Virus record (IMG/VR): IMGVR_UViG_3300025327_000052
Span: 1 to 47,124 of that record
Source: a virus
Direction: 5' to 3' (one strand)
DNA: 47,124 nucleotides
The notes under the pieces: model-generated
Seen by the model: only the letters and a program-made list of their open reading frames with translations
Databases searched by the model: none
What the model was told of the DNA's origin: nothing
Shown: positions 29,098 through 38,161 of the stretch, piece after piece
Layout of the letters: each line of letters opens with the position of its first letter
Position numbering within the stretch: position 1 is the stretch's first letter
Position numbers and translations under genes: made by a program

Positions 29098-31143
29098 GTG
29101 CCTCCGGCTGCCAGCACGACGGTTGAACTCCTGCCGCTCTGTCGGCGCGCGGCCGTTCAGTCCAGCACGATCGATGAAGAGAATCGCACGATCGAGTTGA
29201 TTTTTACGACCGGCGCGGCGGTGCGCCGGTTCGACTGGTGGACCGGGAAGGCCTACCTCGAAAAATTGTCGCTTGATCCCAAGCATGTCCGCCTCGATCG
29301 GCTGAACAACGGCGCCCCACTGCTCAATGCCCATAGCGGGTACTCGATCGAAGACCAGATCGGGGTCGTGGAAGACGGCTCGGCCAAGGTGGTCGGGAAG
29401 AAGGCGATCGCCACGGTGCGCTTTTCCGCGCGCGAGGCGGTCGAGCCCATCTGGCGCGACGTGAAGGACAAGATCGTCCGGAACGTCAGCGTCGGCTACC
29501 TCATCCACAAGTTCGAAGAGACGGTGGGTACGGACGGCGCGATCCCCACGCGGACCGCGACGGACTGGGAACCGTACGAAATCTCGATGGTCCCGATGCC
29601 GGCTGATGCCGGCGCGCAAACCCGGGCCGGCAAAAAGCCCGCCGGGGTCGCGACCTACCCCTGCGAAATAGTGACCCGCGGCGCCGTAGCGCCGGCGGAT
29701 GTTCCGACTGAGGAGCCGACCATGTCTGAAGTTCGCACCACGCCGTCCGAAACCATCGCGGAGATGAATCCGCTCGACCCGGGCGCGCCGACGCCGCGAG
29801 CCACGCCGGCCGTGCCGGTGGAGAAGAACGATCTCGACAAGGGCGGCGACGCCGAGCGTGAGCGGATCACCGGCATCATGGCGGCCTGCACGGCGGCGCG
29901 CATGCCCGCGGCGTTTATGCAGAAGATGATCGCCGACAAGATCCCGCTCGTGCGGGCGCAGGCGATGGTGTTCGAGGAGCTGGCCCGGCGGGGCGGCGAT
30001 CACGGAGCCGGCCCGCAAACCTCCGACGTCCGCGTCGGGGGCGAGGATGTGCTCGTCCATGCCCGCAAGGGGATCGAGAACGCGATCCTGCATCGTGTGG
30101 CACCGGCGAAGAACAAACTCGACGACATCGGGCGCCCCTATCGGGGCATGAGCCTGATGGATTGCGCGCGCGCCTTCCTGCAGGCGGCCAACATCCGGAC
30201 GACCGGGATGTCGCCCATGCAGATCGCCGGCGTCGCGCTCGGTCTGGATGTCCGCGGCGGCTACCACACGACCTCCGACTTCGCGAACCTGCTGGCCGAC
30301 GTCTTCAGCAAGACCCTGCGGCAGGCCTACGCCGAGTCGCCCCAGTCGTACGCCGACTTCGTGCGCTTCGTGACGGTGCCGGATTTCAAGACGGTCAGCC
30401 GTATTCAGCTCGGGGAGGCGCCCGCGCTCGAGGAGGTGCTGGAGCACGGGGAGTTCAAGCGCGGCACCATTGCCGACGGCAAGGAACAGTACGCGCTGGC
30501 TACCTACGGCAAGGTGTTCGCCATCACGCGGAAGGCACTCGTCAACGACGACACCGACGCGTTCTCCCGCCTCACGGCGCTGTTCGGCCGGGCCGCCCGC
30601 CAAAAGGAATCCGATCTCGTCTGGGCGCAGATCACCAGCAACCCGACGATGGGCGACACCAACGCGCTCTTCAGCGCGGCCCACGGCAACCTGCAGACCG
30701 ACGGCGATGTGATTTCGATCGCCTCGCTCGGAAGGGCGCGCGCGGCCATGCGGATCCAGAAGGGCCTGGACGGCGTGACGCTGCTCAACATCACCCCGCG
30801 GCTCATTCTGGTGCCGACGACCCTGGAGACGGTCGCGGATCAGTACATGGCGCTCATCACGCCGGGCACAGCCGCCGCGGCCAATCCGTTCTCCGGCAAG
30901 CTCAAGGTCATCGTCGAGCCGAGGCTCGACGCGGACAGTGTGACCGCGTGGTACGTCGCGGCCTCGCCGGACCAGCTCGACATGATCGAAGTCGCGCACC
31001 TGGAGGGCGAAGAGGGGCCACAGGTCGAGAGCCGGGTCGGCTTCGACGTGGACGGGCTGGAAGTGAAGGCGCGGCTCGACGCGGCGGCGAAGGTCATCGA
31101 CTGGCGCGGCTTCCACAAGGATCCGGGCGAGCTGGTCAGCTAA
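29098..31143 (+). CDS. Prohead protease / major capsid protein fusion
   Basis: 681 residues; GTG start with only weak ribosome-binding sequence. Residues 20-180 are an S78/HK97-type prohead protease: LLNAHSG with His79, IVRNVSVGYLIHKFE with Ser131, EPYEISMVPMPAD with Glu158/161. Residues about 330-680 are a Mu gpT-like major capsid domain (FANLLADVFSKTLRQAY, FVTVPDFKTV, IVEPRLDADSVTAWY). The linker of about 150 residues is charged and helical and may act as scaffold. The protease should cut the capsid protein free during maturation. This fusion occurs in other prophages. Confidence 0.85.
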   Translation: MPPAASTTVELLPLCRRAAVQSSTIDEENRTIELIFTTGAAVRRFDWWTGKAYLEKLSLDPKHVRLDRLNNGAPLLNAHSGYSIEDQIGVVEDGSAKVVGKKAIATVRFSAREAVEPIWRDVKDKIVRNVSVGYLIHKFEETVGTDGAIPTRTATDWEPYEISMVPMPADAGAQTRAGKKPAGVATYPCEIVTRGAVAPADVPTEEPTMSEVRTTPSETIAEMNPLDPGAPTPRATPAVPVEKNDLDKGGDAERERITGIMAACTAARMPAAFMQKMIADKIPLVRAQAMVFEELARRGGDHGAGPQTSDVRVGGEDVLVHARKGIENAILHRVAPAKNKLDDIGRPYRGMSLMDCARAFLQAANIRTTGMSPMQIAGVALGLDVRGGYHTTSDFANLLADVFSKTLRQAYAESPQSYADFVRFVTVPDFKTVSRIQLGEAPALEEVLEHGEFKRGTIADGKEQYALATYGKVFAITRKALVNDDTDAFSRLTALFGRAARQKESDLVWAQITSNPTMGDTNALFSAAHGNLQTDGDVISIASLGRARAAMRIQKGLDGVTLLNITPRLILVPTTLETVADQYMALITPGTAAAANPFSGKLKVIVEPRLDADSVTAWYVAASPDQLDMIEVAHLEGEEGPQVESRVGFDVDGLEVKARLDAAAKVIDWRGFHKDPGELVS

Positions 31144-31223
31144 GCCAGCATCACGGGAAGGGCTGGCAAACCGCCACACCGCGTGGCACAAGCGCGCCGA
31201 GCGCGCGAGGGTGAGGGGTAGAC

Positions 31224-31577
31224 ATGATCAATTACGTGCAACCGGGTGGCGTCCAGACCTTCATCGCGCCCAGTGGCGGCGTGGTGGCCGGCAACTTCTA
31301 CGTGTTCGGGCTCTTGGTGGTGTGCGCCACGGTCACAGTCGCGCAGACGCTGCCGTTCGCCGGCAAGATCTGCGGCGTGTTCTCGGTCACGAAGGCCGGC
31401 TCGCAGGCTTGGACGCATGGCGCGGCGGTCTATTTGACGGCCGGGTCTGCGACCACCTTCACGACGACGGTCGGCAGCAACACCCTAGCGGGCAAGGCCG
31501 CGGGCGTGGTCGGGTCTGGCGCCGGCGAGACGACCGGCCTGGTGCTCCTGAACGGATTGCCGGACGCCTCGATCTAA
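31224..31577 (+). CDS. DUF2190-like capsid decoration protein (117 aa)
   Basis: ATG with GAGGGTGAGGGG upstream. The sequence YVQPGGVQTFIAPSGGVVAGNFYVFG, then GVFSVTKAG, AVYLTAG, LVLLNGLPDASI is the beta-barrel pattern of DUF2190, which forms capsid cement or decoration spikes in lambda-like phages. Its position right after the capsid gene agrees. 80 bases separate it from the fusion gene. Confidence 0.78.
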   Translation: MINYVQPGGVQTFIAPSGGVVAGNFYVFGLLVVCATVTVAQTLPFAGKICGVFSVTKAGSQAWTHGAAVYLTAGSATTFTTTVGSNTLAGKAAGVVGSGAGETTGLVLLNGLPDASI

Positions 31578-31589
31578 GGACCGGCGTCC

Positions 31590-31937
31590 ATGAGCGTCGC
31601 GGCGCTCCGGGCGCTCGTCCGGGATGTGAACTTCGCGACCCATGGAGTGGCCGCGACCGTCACGCGACCGGCACCGGATGACGCGCCGATCACGACGACG
31701 GTGATCTGGCTGGTCCCGGTGGCCGACCAGGCGCCAGGCGGCGCGGAGATGGGCCGCATGGACCACCGGCGGGTGCTCGCGGTGCGACGTGATGAGGTGC
31801 CGACGGTGCCACGCGGCACGCGCATCTCGGCGGCTGAGTTGCCGGACGGTACGGTCCTGGACTGGATCGTGGACGGCACGGATCGGGTCGAGCCGGGCCA
31901 CGTGATTGTGCTGGTGGTGGAGGCGCCGGTCCCGTGA
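31590..31937 (+). CDS. Head-tail joining (gpFII-like) protein (115 aa)
   Basis: Beta-rich (AATVTRPAPDDAPITTTVIWL, PRGTRISAAELPDG, WIVDGTDRVEPGHVIVLVVEAP) and positioned between the decoration protein and the tail terminator, where lambda has FII. FII-type proteins close the head-tail connector. Assignment rests on place and fold pattern. GTGA overlap with the next gene. Confidence 0.62.
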   Translation: MSVAALRALVRDVNFATHGVAATVTRPAPDDAPITTTVIWLVPVADQAPGGAEMGRMDHRRVLAVRRDEVPTVPRGTRISAAELPDGTVLDWIVDGTDRVEPGHVIVLVVEAPVP

Positions 31938-32395
31938 GTCCGACGCCTTCGACTCGGCGGCTGATTCTCGAAGCGTTTCGCGACCGGGTCCTCGTGATTG
32001 CCCAGGTCAGCGGGTATCACACCGACGCCGGGCGCCAAGTGTTCGTCGGGGAAATCCCCGGGCTCGGGCCAGACGATCCGCCGGACGCGATTGCGATCGT
32101 CGGGCAGCCGGACGAGTGGAAGCTCCAAGGCAAGGCCTACTTCGTCAACTGGCCGATCACGATCATGGCGGTGACGAGGGCGGATCGAGACGCGGCGTAT
32201 CTGGCGCTGGAGGACATTCTCGCGGACATCACCCGCGCGGTCGAACTCGACGACATCGATTTGGGCGGGTTGGTGATTCAGCAGTTCGTGCGCATGGCCC
32301 CCCGGCAGACGCTGGAGCGCGAGGAGGGGTCGCTGGTCGTGGGGGTCGGGATCACCTACCTGTGCACGTTCAAAGAAGGCTGGGGCCTTCCGTAA
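31934..32395 (+). CDS. Tail terminator / completion protein (gpU-like, 153 aa)
   Basis: GTG start by GTGA overlap. An N-terminal helix (RRLILEAFRDRVLVIAQV), a beta-rich centre with YFVNWPITIMAV and a helix (DRDAAYLALEDILADITRAV), ending VGVGITYLCTFKEGW. It resembles tail-terminator proteins that stop tube growth and bind the head connector, and lies just before the tail tube gene. Lambda places Z before U; here the Z-like gene comes later. Confidence 0.68.
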   Translation: MSPTPSTRRLILEAFRDRVLVIAQVSGYHTDAGRQVFVGEIPGLGPDDPPDAIAIVGQPDEWKLQGKAYFVNWPITIMAVTRADRDAAYLALEDILADITRAVELDDIDLGGLVIQQFVRMAPRQTLEREEGSLVVGVGITYLCTFKEGWGLP

Positions 32396-32407
32396 GGAGT
32401 TCGATTT

Positions 32408-33022
32408 ATGGGTGTCGGCTACGCCAACTCTTCCCCGTACGAGATTATCGGGGCGCCGTTCACGGCCTGGATCGCGGCCGCCGGGTCGACGAAGCCCGTC
32501 ATTGACAATGCCGTCGGGTCGCCCTGGATCCTGATCGGATCCTCAGGCAACCTGAATCAGACCGAGGAAGGGATCACGGTCGAACATCGGCAGACGATTG
32601 TCGACTTTCGGGCCGCGGGCGACGCCGGCACCCGGAAGCGTTTCCGCACCGAAGAGCAACTGCTCGTCCGGTTCACCATTGCCGATCTGAAACTCGAACA
32701 GTACATGCTCGCGCTCGAACACAACACGGTCACGACGGTGGCGCCGTCGGGTGGGGTCGTCGGCTACAAGTGGGTCGGGCTGAGTCGTAATCTCGTCCTC
32801 ACGGCGCGCGCGCTCTTGCTCCGGGGGCCGTCACCCTACGGCGATCTAATGGTGATGCAGTATTTCCTGCCACTCGTCCAGCAGTCTGGCAATCCCACCC
32901 CAGTCTTCAGGAAGGGCGAGGCCGCCGGGTTGGCCTTCGAGTACAGCGCCCTCGTGGACGTGACCGCCGCGACGGACGCGGAACGGTTCGGGCGACTCGA
33001 AGCGCAGCATCTGGCCAGCTAA
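32408..33022 (+). CDS. Major tail (tube) protein (204 aa)
   Basis: ATG with AAGGAGTTCGATTT upstream, the best ribosome site in the tail region. Beta-rich protein with the tail-tube plan: an N-terminal strand pair, an extended loop with LNQTEEGITVEHRQTIVDFR, a central helix (LKLEQYMLALEHN) and strands toward the end (AAGLAFEYSALVDVT). Position before the assembly chaperones and tape measure agrees. It should form the stacked hexamer tube. Confidence 0.8.
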   Translation: MGVGYANSSPYEIIGAPFTAWIAAAGSTKPVIDNAVGSPWILIGSSGNLNQTEEGITVEHRQTIVDFRAAGDAGTRKRFRTEEQLLVRFTIADLKLEQYMLALEHNTVTTVAPSGGVVGYKWVGLSRNLVLTARALLLRGPSPYGDLMVMQYFLPLVQQSGNPTPVFRKGEAAGLAFEYSALVDVTAATDAERFGRLEAQHLAS

Positions 33023-33034
33023 CCGGGTCTCCCG

Positions 33035-33229
33035 ATGGGCGACGCGATGCTCGATCGGGTCGAAGGCTTACGCGCGCAGGTGGCCACCCACAAGCGGGCC
33101 ATCAATCACCATCGGCGCGGGCTGCACGAGGCCAAAACCCAGCTCGTCATCCTCGAAGAAGAGTGCCGTAAGCGCGGCATCCAGCTTGTGATCGTGCCCT
33201 CTGGCGTAGGAGTAATCCATGGCCACTAA
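33035..33229 (+). CDS. Small coiled-coil protein (64 aa)
   Basis: A basic helical protein: LDRVEGLRAQVATHKRAINHHR ... LVILEEECRKRG, then a hydrophobic end. It overlaps the next gene by 11 bases; the second Met at 33047 could be the true start. It has no counterpart I know in the lambda tail operon. Confidence 0.5.
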   Translation: MGDAMLDRVEGLRAQVATHKRAINHHRRGLHEAKTQLVILEEECRKRGIQLVIVPSGVGVIHGH

Positions 33230-33686
33230 TCAGAGTCCTCCGAATAACGTCTCCCCGCTGCTGCAAGCCGAACCGATGCTATCGCTCTCACATGAAATGG
33301 AGATCCCGAAGATCGTCATTGGCGATCGGAACTACGGGTTGAAGCGGCGCGAAGCCTTGACGCTACGCGAAGACGCGAAGGCGCACGTGATCGCGCGCCG
33401 GCTGTTGATCCTGGATTCCACACCGCTCGATGAGGCCGTGGCGACAGACATTGCCGGCCTTCGGGATCAGCTCTGCCGCCTGGTCGTCGTCGGCATGACC
33501 GATGAGGAGCACGTGGCGCTCTCCGACTATCACCGCGGAGAGATCGTGCGGAGTTTTTTTCTGCTTCGGTGGGCGCCGCAGGAGATCGAGATCATGGCGA
33601 CGCTAGCCGGCGCCGACCCGAGTTCGACCTCGGCGAACTCCTCCCACGACTCGACGGGTTCTATCCCGGAGCCCGCGATTGGCTGA
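33219..33686 (+). CDS. Tail assembly chaperone, gpG-like (zero-frame product)
   Basis: 155 residues; ATG with TAGGAG upstream. The place between tube and tape-measure genes and the strand-helix plan (KIVIGDRNYGLKRREALTLRED) fit gpG-type tail assembly chaperones. Ribosomes that slip at 33554-33560 should make a longer G-T protein of about 255 residues ending at 33985. The zero-frame tail after the slip site (ATLAGADPSSTSANSS) is low-complexity. Confidence 0.75.
   Translation: MATNQSPPNNVSPLLQAEPMLSLSHEMEIPKIVIGDRNYGLKRREALTLREDAKAHVIARRLLILDSTPLDEAVATDIAGLRDQLCRLVVVGMTDEEHVALSDYHRGEIVRSFFLLRWAPQEIEIMATLAGADPSSTSANSSHDSTGSIPEPAIG
33554..33560 (+). promoter_or_regulatory. Candidate -1 programmed frameshift heptamer
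   Basis: T-TTT-TTT in the zero frame of the chaperone gene (codons TTT at 33555 and 33558). A slip of one base back moves ribosomes into the open frame that ends at 33985. The heptamer fits X-XXY-YYZ and lies 42 codons before the zero-frame stop. Confidence 0.72.
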
Positions 33687-33985
33687 ACACGCCGATCGTG
33701 CTCGTGCGGGCCTACGTCGCCATGCTGCCGAGGCTGAAAGCCGAGGCTTCGCAGCGAGCCGCGACCGAGATCGCCGTCGGCAGTGGCACATTGAAGCCAC
33801 ACGACCGGCTGGCGCTCCTGCGCGAGTGGGCCGACCAGGCGGATCCCGCGGGCCCAGAGGGTGGCCCCCATCGCGTCAAGACGCGGGCGACGCCTGGCAA
33901 TCTTGCCGAGATGGGGATCGGGTACGAGCAACTCCCACGTCGGAAGCGGCGCCATGAAGCTGACCCTCAACACCCAGTCGGTTGA
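33560..33985 (+). CDS. T extension of the tail assembly chaperone (reached by -1 frameshift)
   Basis: The -1 frame is open from the slip site to 33985. It adds SASVGAAGDRDHGDASRRRP, then a structured part with FDLGELLPRLDGFYPGARDW and a basic end, about 141 residues. In lambda the G-T product binds the tape measure protein through T while G coats it. It has no ribosome site of its own. It overlaps the Z-like gene by 32 bases. Confidence 0.7.
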   Translation, partial: SASVGAAGDRDHGDASRRRPEFDLGELLPRLDGFYPGARDWLNTPIVLVRAYVAMLPRLKAEASQRAATEIAVGSGTLKPHDRLALLREWADQADPAGPEGGPHRVKTRATPGNLAEMGIGYEQLPRRKRRHEADPQHPVG

Positions 33986-34499
33986 GCGCGCCATCGCCAC
34001 GCTCCGCGAGAAGGCGCCCGCGGCGCTCGTGCGGGCGCTCAACCGTGGCGTCGGGGGAGGACGGACGGTACTGGTGCGTGACGTCTCGAAGGATCTGCGC
34101 CTGAAGGTCGGGCAGGTGCGCGATCGGACCTCGGTCGCGAATGCCACGGCCGCGTCGATGGTCGCCCGGATCGTCGCCTCGGCGCAGAAGGTCCCCGCGA
34201 TTGAGTTCGGCGCGCGTGGGCCGGAACCCTCACGCGGGAAGGGCCGGGGCGTCTCGACGAAGTTGCCGGCGGGCCGATTCCCGCATGCGTTCATCGCCAC
34301 GGTACGGAGTCCTCGTGGCGGCCTGCATCGTGGCGTGTTCGAGCGCAAGGCCACAAAGCGACTGCCGATTCGAGAGATCAAGGGTCCGAGCGTCTGGTTC
34401 GTGGCTGGGAAGCACCTCGAGCCGGCGGCTGCGCGGGCGATCGAGCTGGCGGCGAAGACGCTCGAGCACGAGATGAGTCGCATCCTCCCAACGAAGTAA
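33954..34499 (+). CDS. Minor tail protein Z-like (181 aa)
   Basis: ATG at 33954 inside the end of the T frame. KLTLNTQSVERAIATLREKAPAALVRALNRGV, then a basic middle and AGRFPHAFIATVRS ... HRGVFERKATKRLPIREIKGPS follow the gpZ pattern (helix, Asn-Arg, VRR-like basic loop, FxxxRxxxxRLPIxxxxGPS). Z-type proteins are needed at the head-tail join. It precedes the tape measure gene. Confidence 0.75.
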   Translation: MKLTLNTQSVERAIATLREKAPAALVRALNRGVGGGRTVLVRDVSKDLRLKVGQVRDRTSVANATAASMVARIVASAQKVPAIEFGARGPEPSRGKGRGVSTKLPAGRFPHAFIATVRSPRGGLHRGVFERKATKRLPIREIKGPSVWFVAGKHLEPAAARAIELAAKTLEHEMSRILPTK

Positions 34500-34505
34500 C
34501 CAGCG

Positions 34506-37388
34506 ATGCCGATCTTCAAACTGGGCCGCGCCGTCCTCGAGTTCGCGGGAGACAAGACCCAACTTGAGGCGGCGCTCAAAGCCGCTGGCATCGACGTCAA
34601 ATCCTTCAAAAAGGAGACCGAGGGCGCCACCGGGACCGTCGGCAAGTTCGCGAGCAGTCTCAAAGGCGTCGGCGCGCTGATCGGCGTGTCGTTCACCGTC
34701 GGCGCCGTCGTCAACTTCACCAAGAAAGTCTTCGACGCGGCCTCGGCGATCAACGACCAGTCGAAATCCCTCGGCTTCGGGGCTGAGAACTTCCAACGGT
34801 ACGCGTTCGCGGCGAAGCAGTCCGGCGCCGACCAGGAGATTTTCACCAAGAGCGCGAGCGTCCTGAACGACAAGCTGGCTGGCGGCGACAAGTCGACCGT
34901 GGCGGCGCTGAAGAAGGCCGGCCTGGAGTATGAGTCCATCCGGGCGATGAAGCCGGACCAGGCCTTCCTCGCGGTCTCCAACGCGGTCGGCAAGATCGAA
35001 GATCCCATGCTGCGCGCCAACGTCGCGCAGGACCTGTTCGGTAAGGGCGCCCTGAAACTACTGCCCGGGATGATCGAGGGCTACGAGAAGCTCGGCGCCG
35101 GTGCCAAGGTCATGTCGGACGAAACGATCCGGCGGCTCGAGGCCGCGCAGGACGAGTGGGAGGCTTTCGCCAACAGCGTCGTCATTCACACCGGCGAGAT
35201 TCTCGGCGCGATTGCGGGCCTCGGCGAGGAAGCCTCGAAGTCCAAGGCGTTCCAGTTGGTATTCCTCCCACCGAACGCCTCTGCGGCCCTGCGGGCGCAA
35301 ATATTGGCGGAGCTGCCGAAAGAGCCGTTCAAGGGCGCACTAGACCGTTTCGGTGTCGGGGCGCTCAACGAGGCCCAAGCGAAGGCCCTGGGGATCCTGA
35401 GTAGCGCGCCGGGTTTTGTCGCCAGGATTAAGGCGGCGCGCGAGCAACTATCGAGGTTGACCGCGGAGCAACGAGAGCAACTCGACGCCGCCCAGCAGCT
35501 CGAAGGTCAATTTACGGCGCTGGCGAATAGTTACGATCTCAGCGCCGATGCGCAGAAGATCTACACCTCCAACGCGAAGGACACGGAAAAAGCCCTCAAG
35601 GATCAGGCCGATGCCGCCAAGAAGTTGCTCGACCTGCAGAACAAGATCTACGGCCGAGACTTGATCGCGCGAGCCAATGAAATGGCGGCCGCGCTCGGCG
35701 ACACCGGAGACGTGACGCGGTTGTTGCCTGGGATGCAGAAAGACTTCCTCGGCACCGTCGACAGCGCGATTGCCGCGTATCAACGGCTTGGTGAGGTTGC
35801 GCCGTCGGCGCTGCTGTCGATTCGAGACGCGCTGGTGCCACTGGTGGCCGTGAATGAGTTGGCGGAGGGCGTCGAAACGAACGTCAACGCGATCCTGTTT
35901 CGACTGGGTCAGCTCGGCACGAAGGTCGGCCGGTTGTTGCCTTCGATTACGACGGTGCCGTTCGATCCGTCGGCGCTCCAGGGCACGCGCGTCAACCTTG
36001 GGCGGCCGAGCCTGGCGCGCCTGTTGGGCATCGACCTTGAGGCGGCCGGCCACGAGTTCAGTCAACAGCTCGGCCCGACGGTCCTGCAGGCGCTGACCGG
36101 CGGCGGCAGCGTGAGCCAATCGATCGGCGGCCTGGCCGGGATGCAGATCGGGAAGTCGCTCAGCACCACCTTCGGCGGCGTCATCAAGAAAGGGCTCGGC
36201 GAGAAAATAGGCGGCGCGCTCGGGTCGTTCATTCCTGGGATTGGCGCGCTGATCGGTCCGCTTCTCGGCAAGGGCCTCTCGGCGCTCGGCGGTCTGTTCG
36301 GGATCGGGCCGAGTGAAATGGAAAAGGTCCGCCAAGCTCGTGCCGAGTGGCTGAAGGCGGCGGGTGGCCTCGACAAGCTCAACAAGTCGGTCGGCGCGGT
36401 GGCCGGCGATCCGAAGGTCCGCGCGGCCTGGAATGATCTGTTCAACGCCAAGAAGCTGAAGGACTACGAAGCCGCGCTCGCCGCCTTCAACACGACGGTG
36501 GCCGAGGCGCAGGCGGCGCTACAGCTCCGGCTCGGCGAAGAGCAGGAGGCGCGGGACTTCCTGCAGGCCACGGTCGAGAAATACGGCTTCACGATCGATC
36601 AGCTCGGAGACAAGTGGAAACAGCAGGCGCTCACGGATGAGGCCATGCTCCTGGTCCGAGAGTACACGGCGCTGACCCGATCGGGCATCGACCACAACCT
36701 GGTGATCGAGAAGATGGGGGAGAACATGAACACGTTCTTCCTCAAAGCGATCAAGACCGGCGTTGAGGTCCCGAAACAGTTGCGGCCGTTGCTGCAACAG
36801 ATGATCGATCAGGGCACGCTCATCGACGAGAACGGCCAGGCGTTTGACTCCCAGGCGCTCGATGCGGTCCATTGGAGCCAGACCCTGACCGAGCAGCTCC
36901 AGCTCGTGATCGACAAGCTGGGCGAACTGGTCGACGTCATCACGGGCAAACTCGGGAAGGCCATCGAGGAGATCCCGACGCTGGAGATCCCAGTCGCGCC
37001 GCTGAGCAATCGACAGCGGGCGTTCAATCGCGCCAGGGGGCTTGAGAGCTTTGCCACGGAAGCCTTTGTGCGTCGCCCGACGATGGCGCTCGTCGGGGAC
37101 GTGCCGGGCGGCGAGTTCGTGCTGAAGCCGTCCACGATCGCGGGCTGGCTCGACCGTGCGGCTGGATCCGCCTCTGAAGGCCTAAATGGTGACCGTCTCG
37201 GCCGACAGATCGCGGCGGCCATCGCCCCGGCCCTGCAGCGGGACGGTGAGGACTTCGTACTCGTCGTCGACGGAGAAGTGCTAGGTCGTGTCGTTGGACG
37301 CCACCGGGCAACCCAGGAGGAGCTGAGCCGAGGCATCGCGCTCAACACGTTCGGGCTGGGCACGGCCGTCAGACAGGCCAGCTCATGA
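34506..37388 (+). CDS. Tape measure protein (960 aa)
   Basis: The longest helical protein of the tail region, in the expected place. The N-terminus (LGRAVLEFAGDKTQLEAALKAAGIDVKSFKKE) is the standard tape-measure start. A hydrophobic segment lies at about 55-75 and a Gly-rich hydrophobic region at about 545-610 (IGGALGSFIPGIGALIGPLL), typical of parts that enter the host membrane during DNA injection. 960 residues suggests a tail in the 140-150 nm range if lambda's ratio holds, which is inference. ATGA overlap with the next gene. Confidence 0.9.
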   Translation: MPIFKLGRAVLEFAGDKTQLEAALKAAGIDVKSFKKETEGATGTVGKFASSLKGVGALIGVSFTVGAVVNFTKKVFDAASAINDQSKSLGFGAENFQRYAFAAKQSGADQEIFTKSASVLNDKLAGGDKSTVAALKKAGLEYESIRAMKPDQAFLAVSNAVGKIEDPMLRANVAQDLFGKGALKLLPGMIEGYEKLGAGAKVMSDETIRRLEAAQDEWEAFANSVVIHTGEILGAIAGLGEEASKSKAFQLVFLPPNASAALRAQILAELPKEPFKGALDRFGVGALNEAQAKALGILSSAPGFVARIKAAREQLSRLTAEQREQLDAAQQLEGQFTALANSYDLSADAQKIYTSNAKDTEKALKDQADAAKKLLDLQNKIYGRDLIARANEMAAALGDTGDVTRLLPGMQKDFLGTVDSAIAAYQRLGEVAPSALLSIRDALVPLVAVNELAEGVETNVNAILFRLGQLGTKVGRLLPSITTVPFDPSALQGTRVNLGRPSLARLLGIDLEAAGHEFSQQLGPTVLQALTGGGSVSQSIGGLAGMQIGKSLSTTFGGVIKKGLGEKIGGALGSFIPGIGALIGPLLGKGLSALGGLFGIGPSEMEKVRQARAEWLKAAGGLDKLNKSVGAVAGDPKVRAAWNDLFNAKKLKDYEAALAAFNTTVAEAQAALQLRLGEEQEARDFLQATVEKYGFTIDQLGDKWKQQALTDEAMLLVREYTALTRSGIDHNLVIEKMGENMNTFFLKAIKTGVEVPKQLRPLLQQMIDQGTLIDENGQAFDSQALDAVHWSQTLTEQLQLVIDKLGELVDVITGKLGKAIEEIPTLEIPVAPLSNRQRAFNRARGLESFATEAFVRRPTMALVGDVPGGEFVLKPSTIAGWLDRAAGSASEGLNGDRLGRQIAAAIAPALQRDGEDFVLVVDGEVLGRVVGRHRATQEELSRGIALNTFGLGTAVRQASS

Positions 37389-38161
37389 TCAGCACCTGCT
37401 ACTACTGCCGGCCGTCCGATAACTTGACGCCGAGTGCCACGCTCAGCCTCACGGCGGGCACCGAGGCGGGCGCCTTCCCGCTGACGAATGCGCAAGATCG
37501 GATCGCGCGCACCGTCTTCAAGTCCACCGGCACGAGCTGCACGATTCGATCGCATTGGTCGGCTCCGGTCACGATCGAGGGCCTGTCGCTTCATTACCAC
37601 AAACTGGCTGGAGCCACGGTCACGGTGACGAACCCGGCCGGGTTCAGCCGTGCGCTGACAATCCCGGCGAACACGGCTGACGGCCATTGCCTCGATCCTT
37701 GGGACGACTACCGGACGCTCGCCAACGTCACCGATGACGATTGGGACATTGTGATCACGGGCGCCGCGACGGTCGTCGCCATTGGGGAAATCGTCTGGTG
37801 GCAGACGGTCCGCGAGGCGATCCTGGACCGCGGCGCTGTCGGCGATGAGAACCAGCCGGCGGTCGTGCATGCCGGCGACTACCACCCACGCATCAACGCC
37901 TACCGGATGGGGACGCGTGTGCGCGCGTTCCGGGGCCACATCGTGCCGGCCGACGTCGCGGCCGACATCCTCACGCTGTCGCGTGGCGCTCAGGGTGTGA
38001 TGCTGCCGTTTGCGCTCGTCCCGGACTCTACGGTGAACGACGCGCTCTTCGGCCATCTGGCGACGACCCGGCACACGTTTCTGGAGTCCTACCCGCGCGG
38101 GTCCGGGGCGCGCGAGACGGATCTTGAGTTCGCTGAGGCGCTTCGCGGGCTGGCTTTATGA
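37385..38161 (+). CDS. Tail tip/baseplate protein (258 aa)
   Basis: Begins MISTCYYCRPSDNLTP and is almost wholly beta-rich, with internal symmetry (LSLTAGTEAGAFPL ... VTVTNPAGFSRALTI). Position right after the tape measure suggests a distal-tail or tip protein. It ends in an ATGA overlap with the next gene. No specific family recognised. Confidence 0.62.
   Translation: MISTCYYCRPSDNLTPSATLSLTAGTEAGAFPLTNAQDRIARTVFKSTGTSCTIRSHWSAPVTIEGLSLHYHKLAGATVTVTNPAGFSRALTIPANTADGHCLDPWDDYRTLANVTDDDWDIVITGAATVVAIGEIVWWQTVREAILDRGAVGDENQPAVVHAGDYHPRINAYRMGTRVRAFRGHIVPADVAADILTLSRGAQGVMLPFALVPDSTVNDALFGHLATTRHTFLESYPRGSGARETDLEFAEALRGLAL

Noticed and set aside
29062-31191. Very long minus-strand ORF (709 codons) opposite the capsid fusion
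   Set aside because: Codon-mirror effect of GC-rich coding DNA: the plus strand has clear protease and capsid motifs, and the minus product is Arg/His/Asp/Val-rich without any motif.
33530-35020. Minus-strand ORF of 496 codons opposite chaperone, Z-like and tape measure genes
   Set aside because: Crosses three supported plus-strand genes, and its product is Ser/Arg-rich and low-complexity.
36809-38074. Minus-strand ORF of 421 codons opposite the tape measure and tip genes
   Set aside because: Antisense to the end of the tape measure and the next tail gene; no ribosome site or motif.
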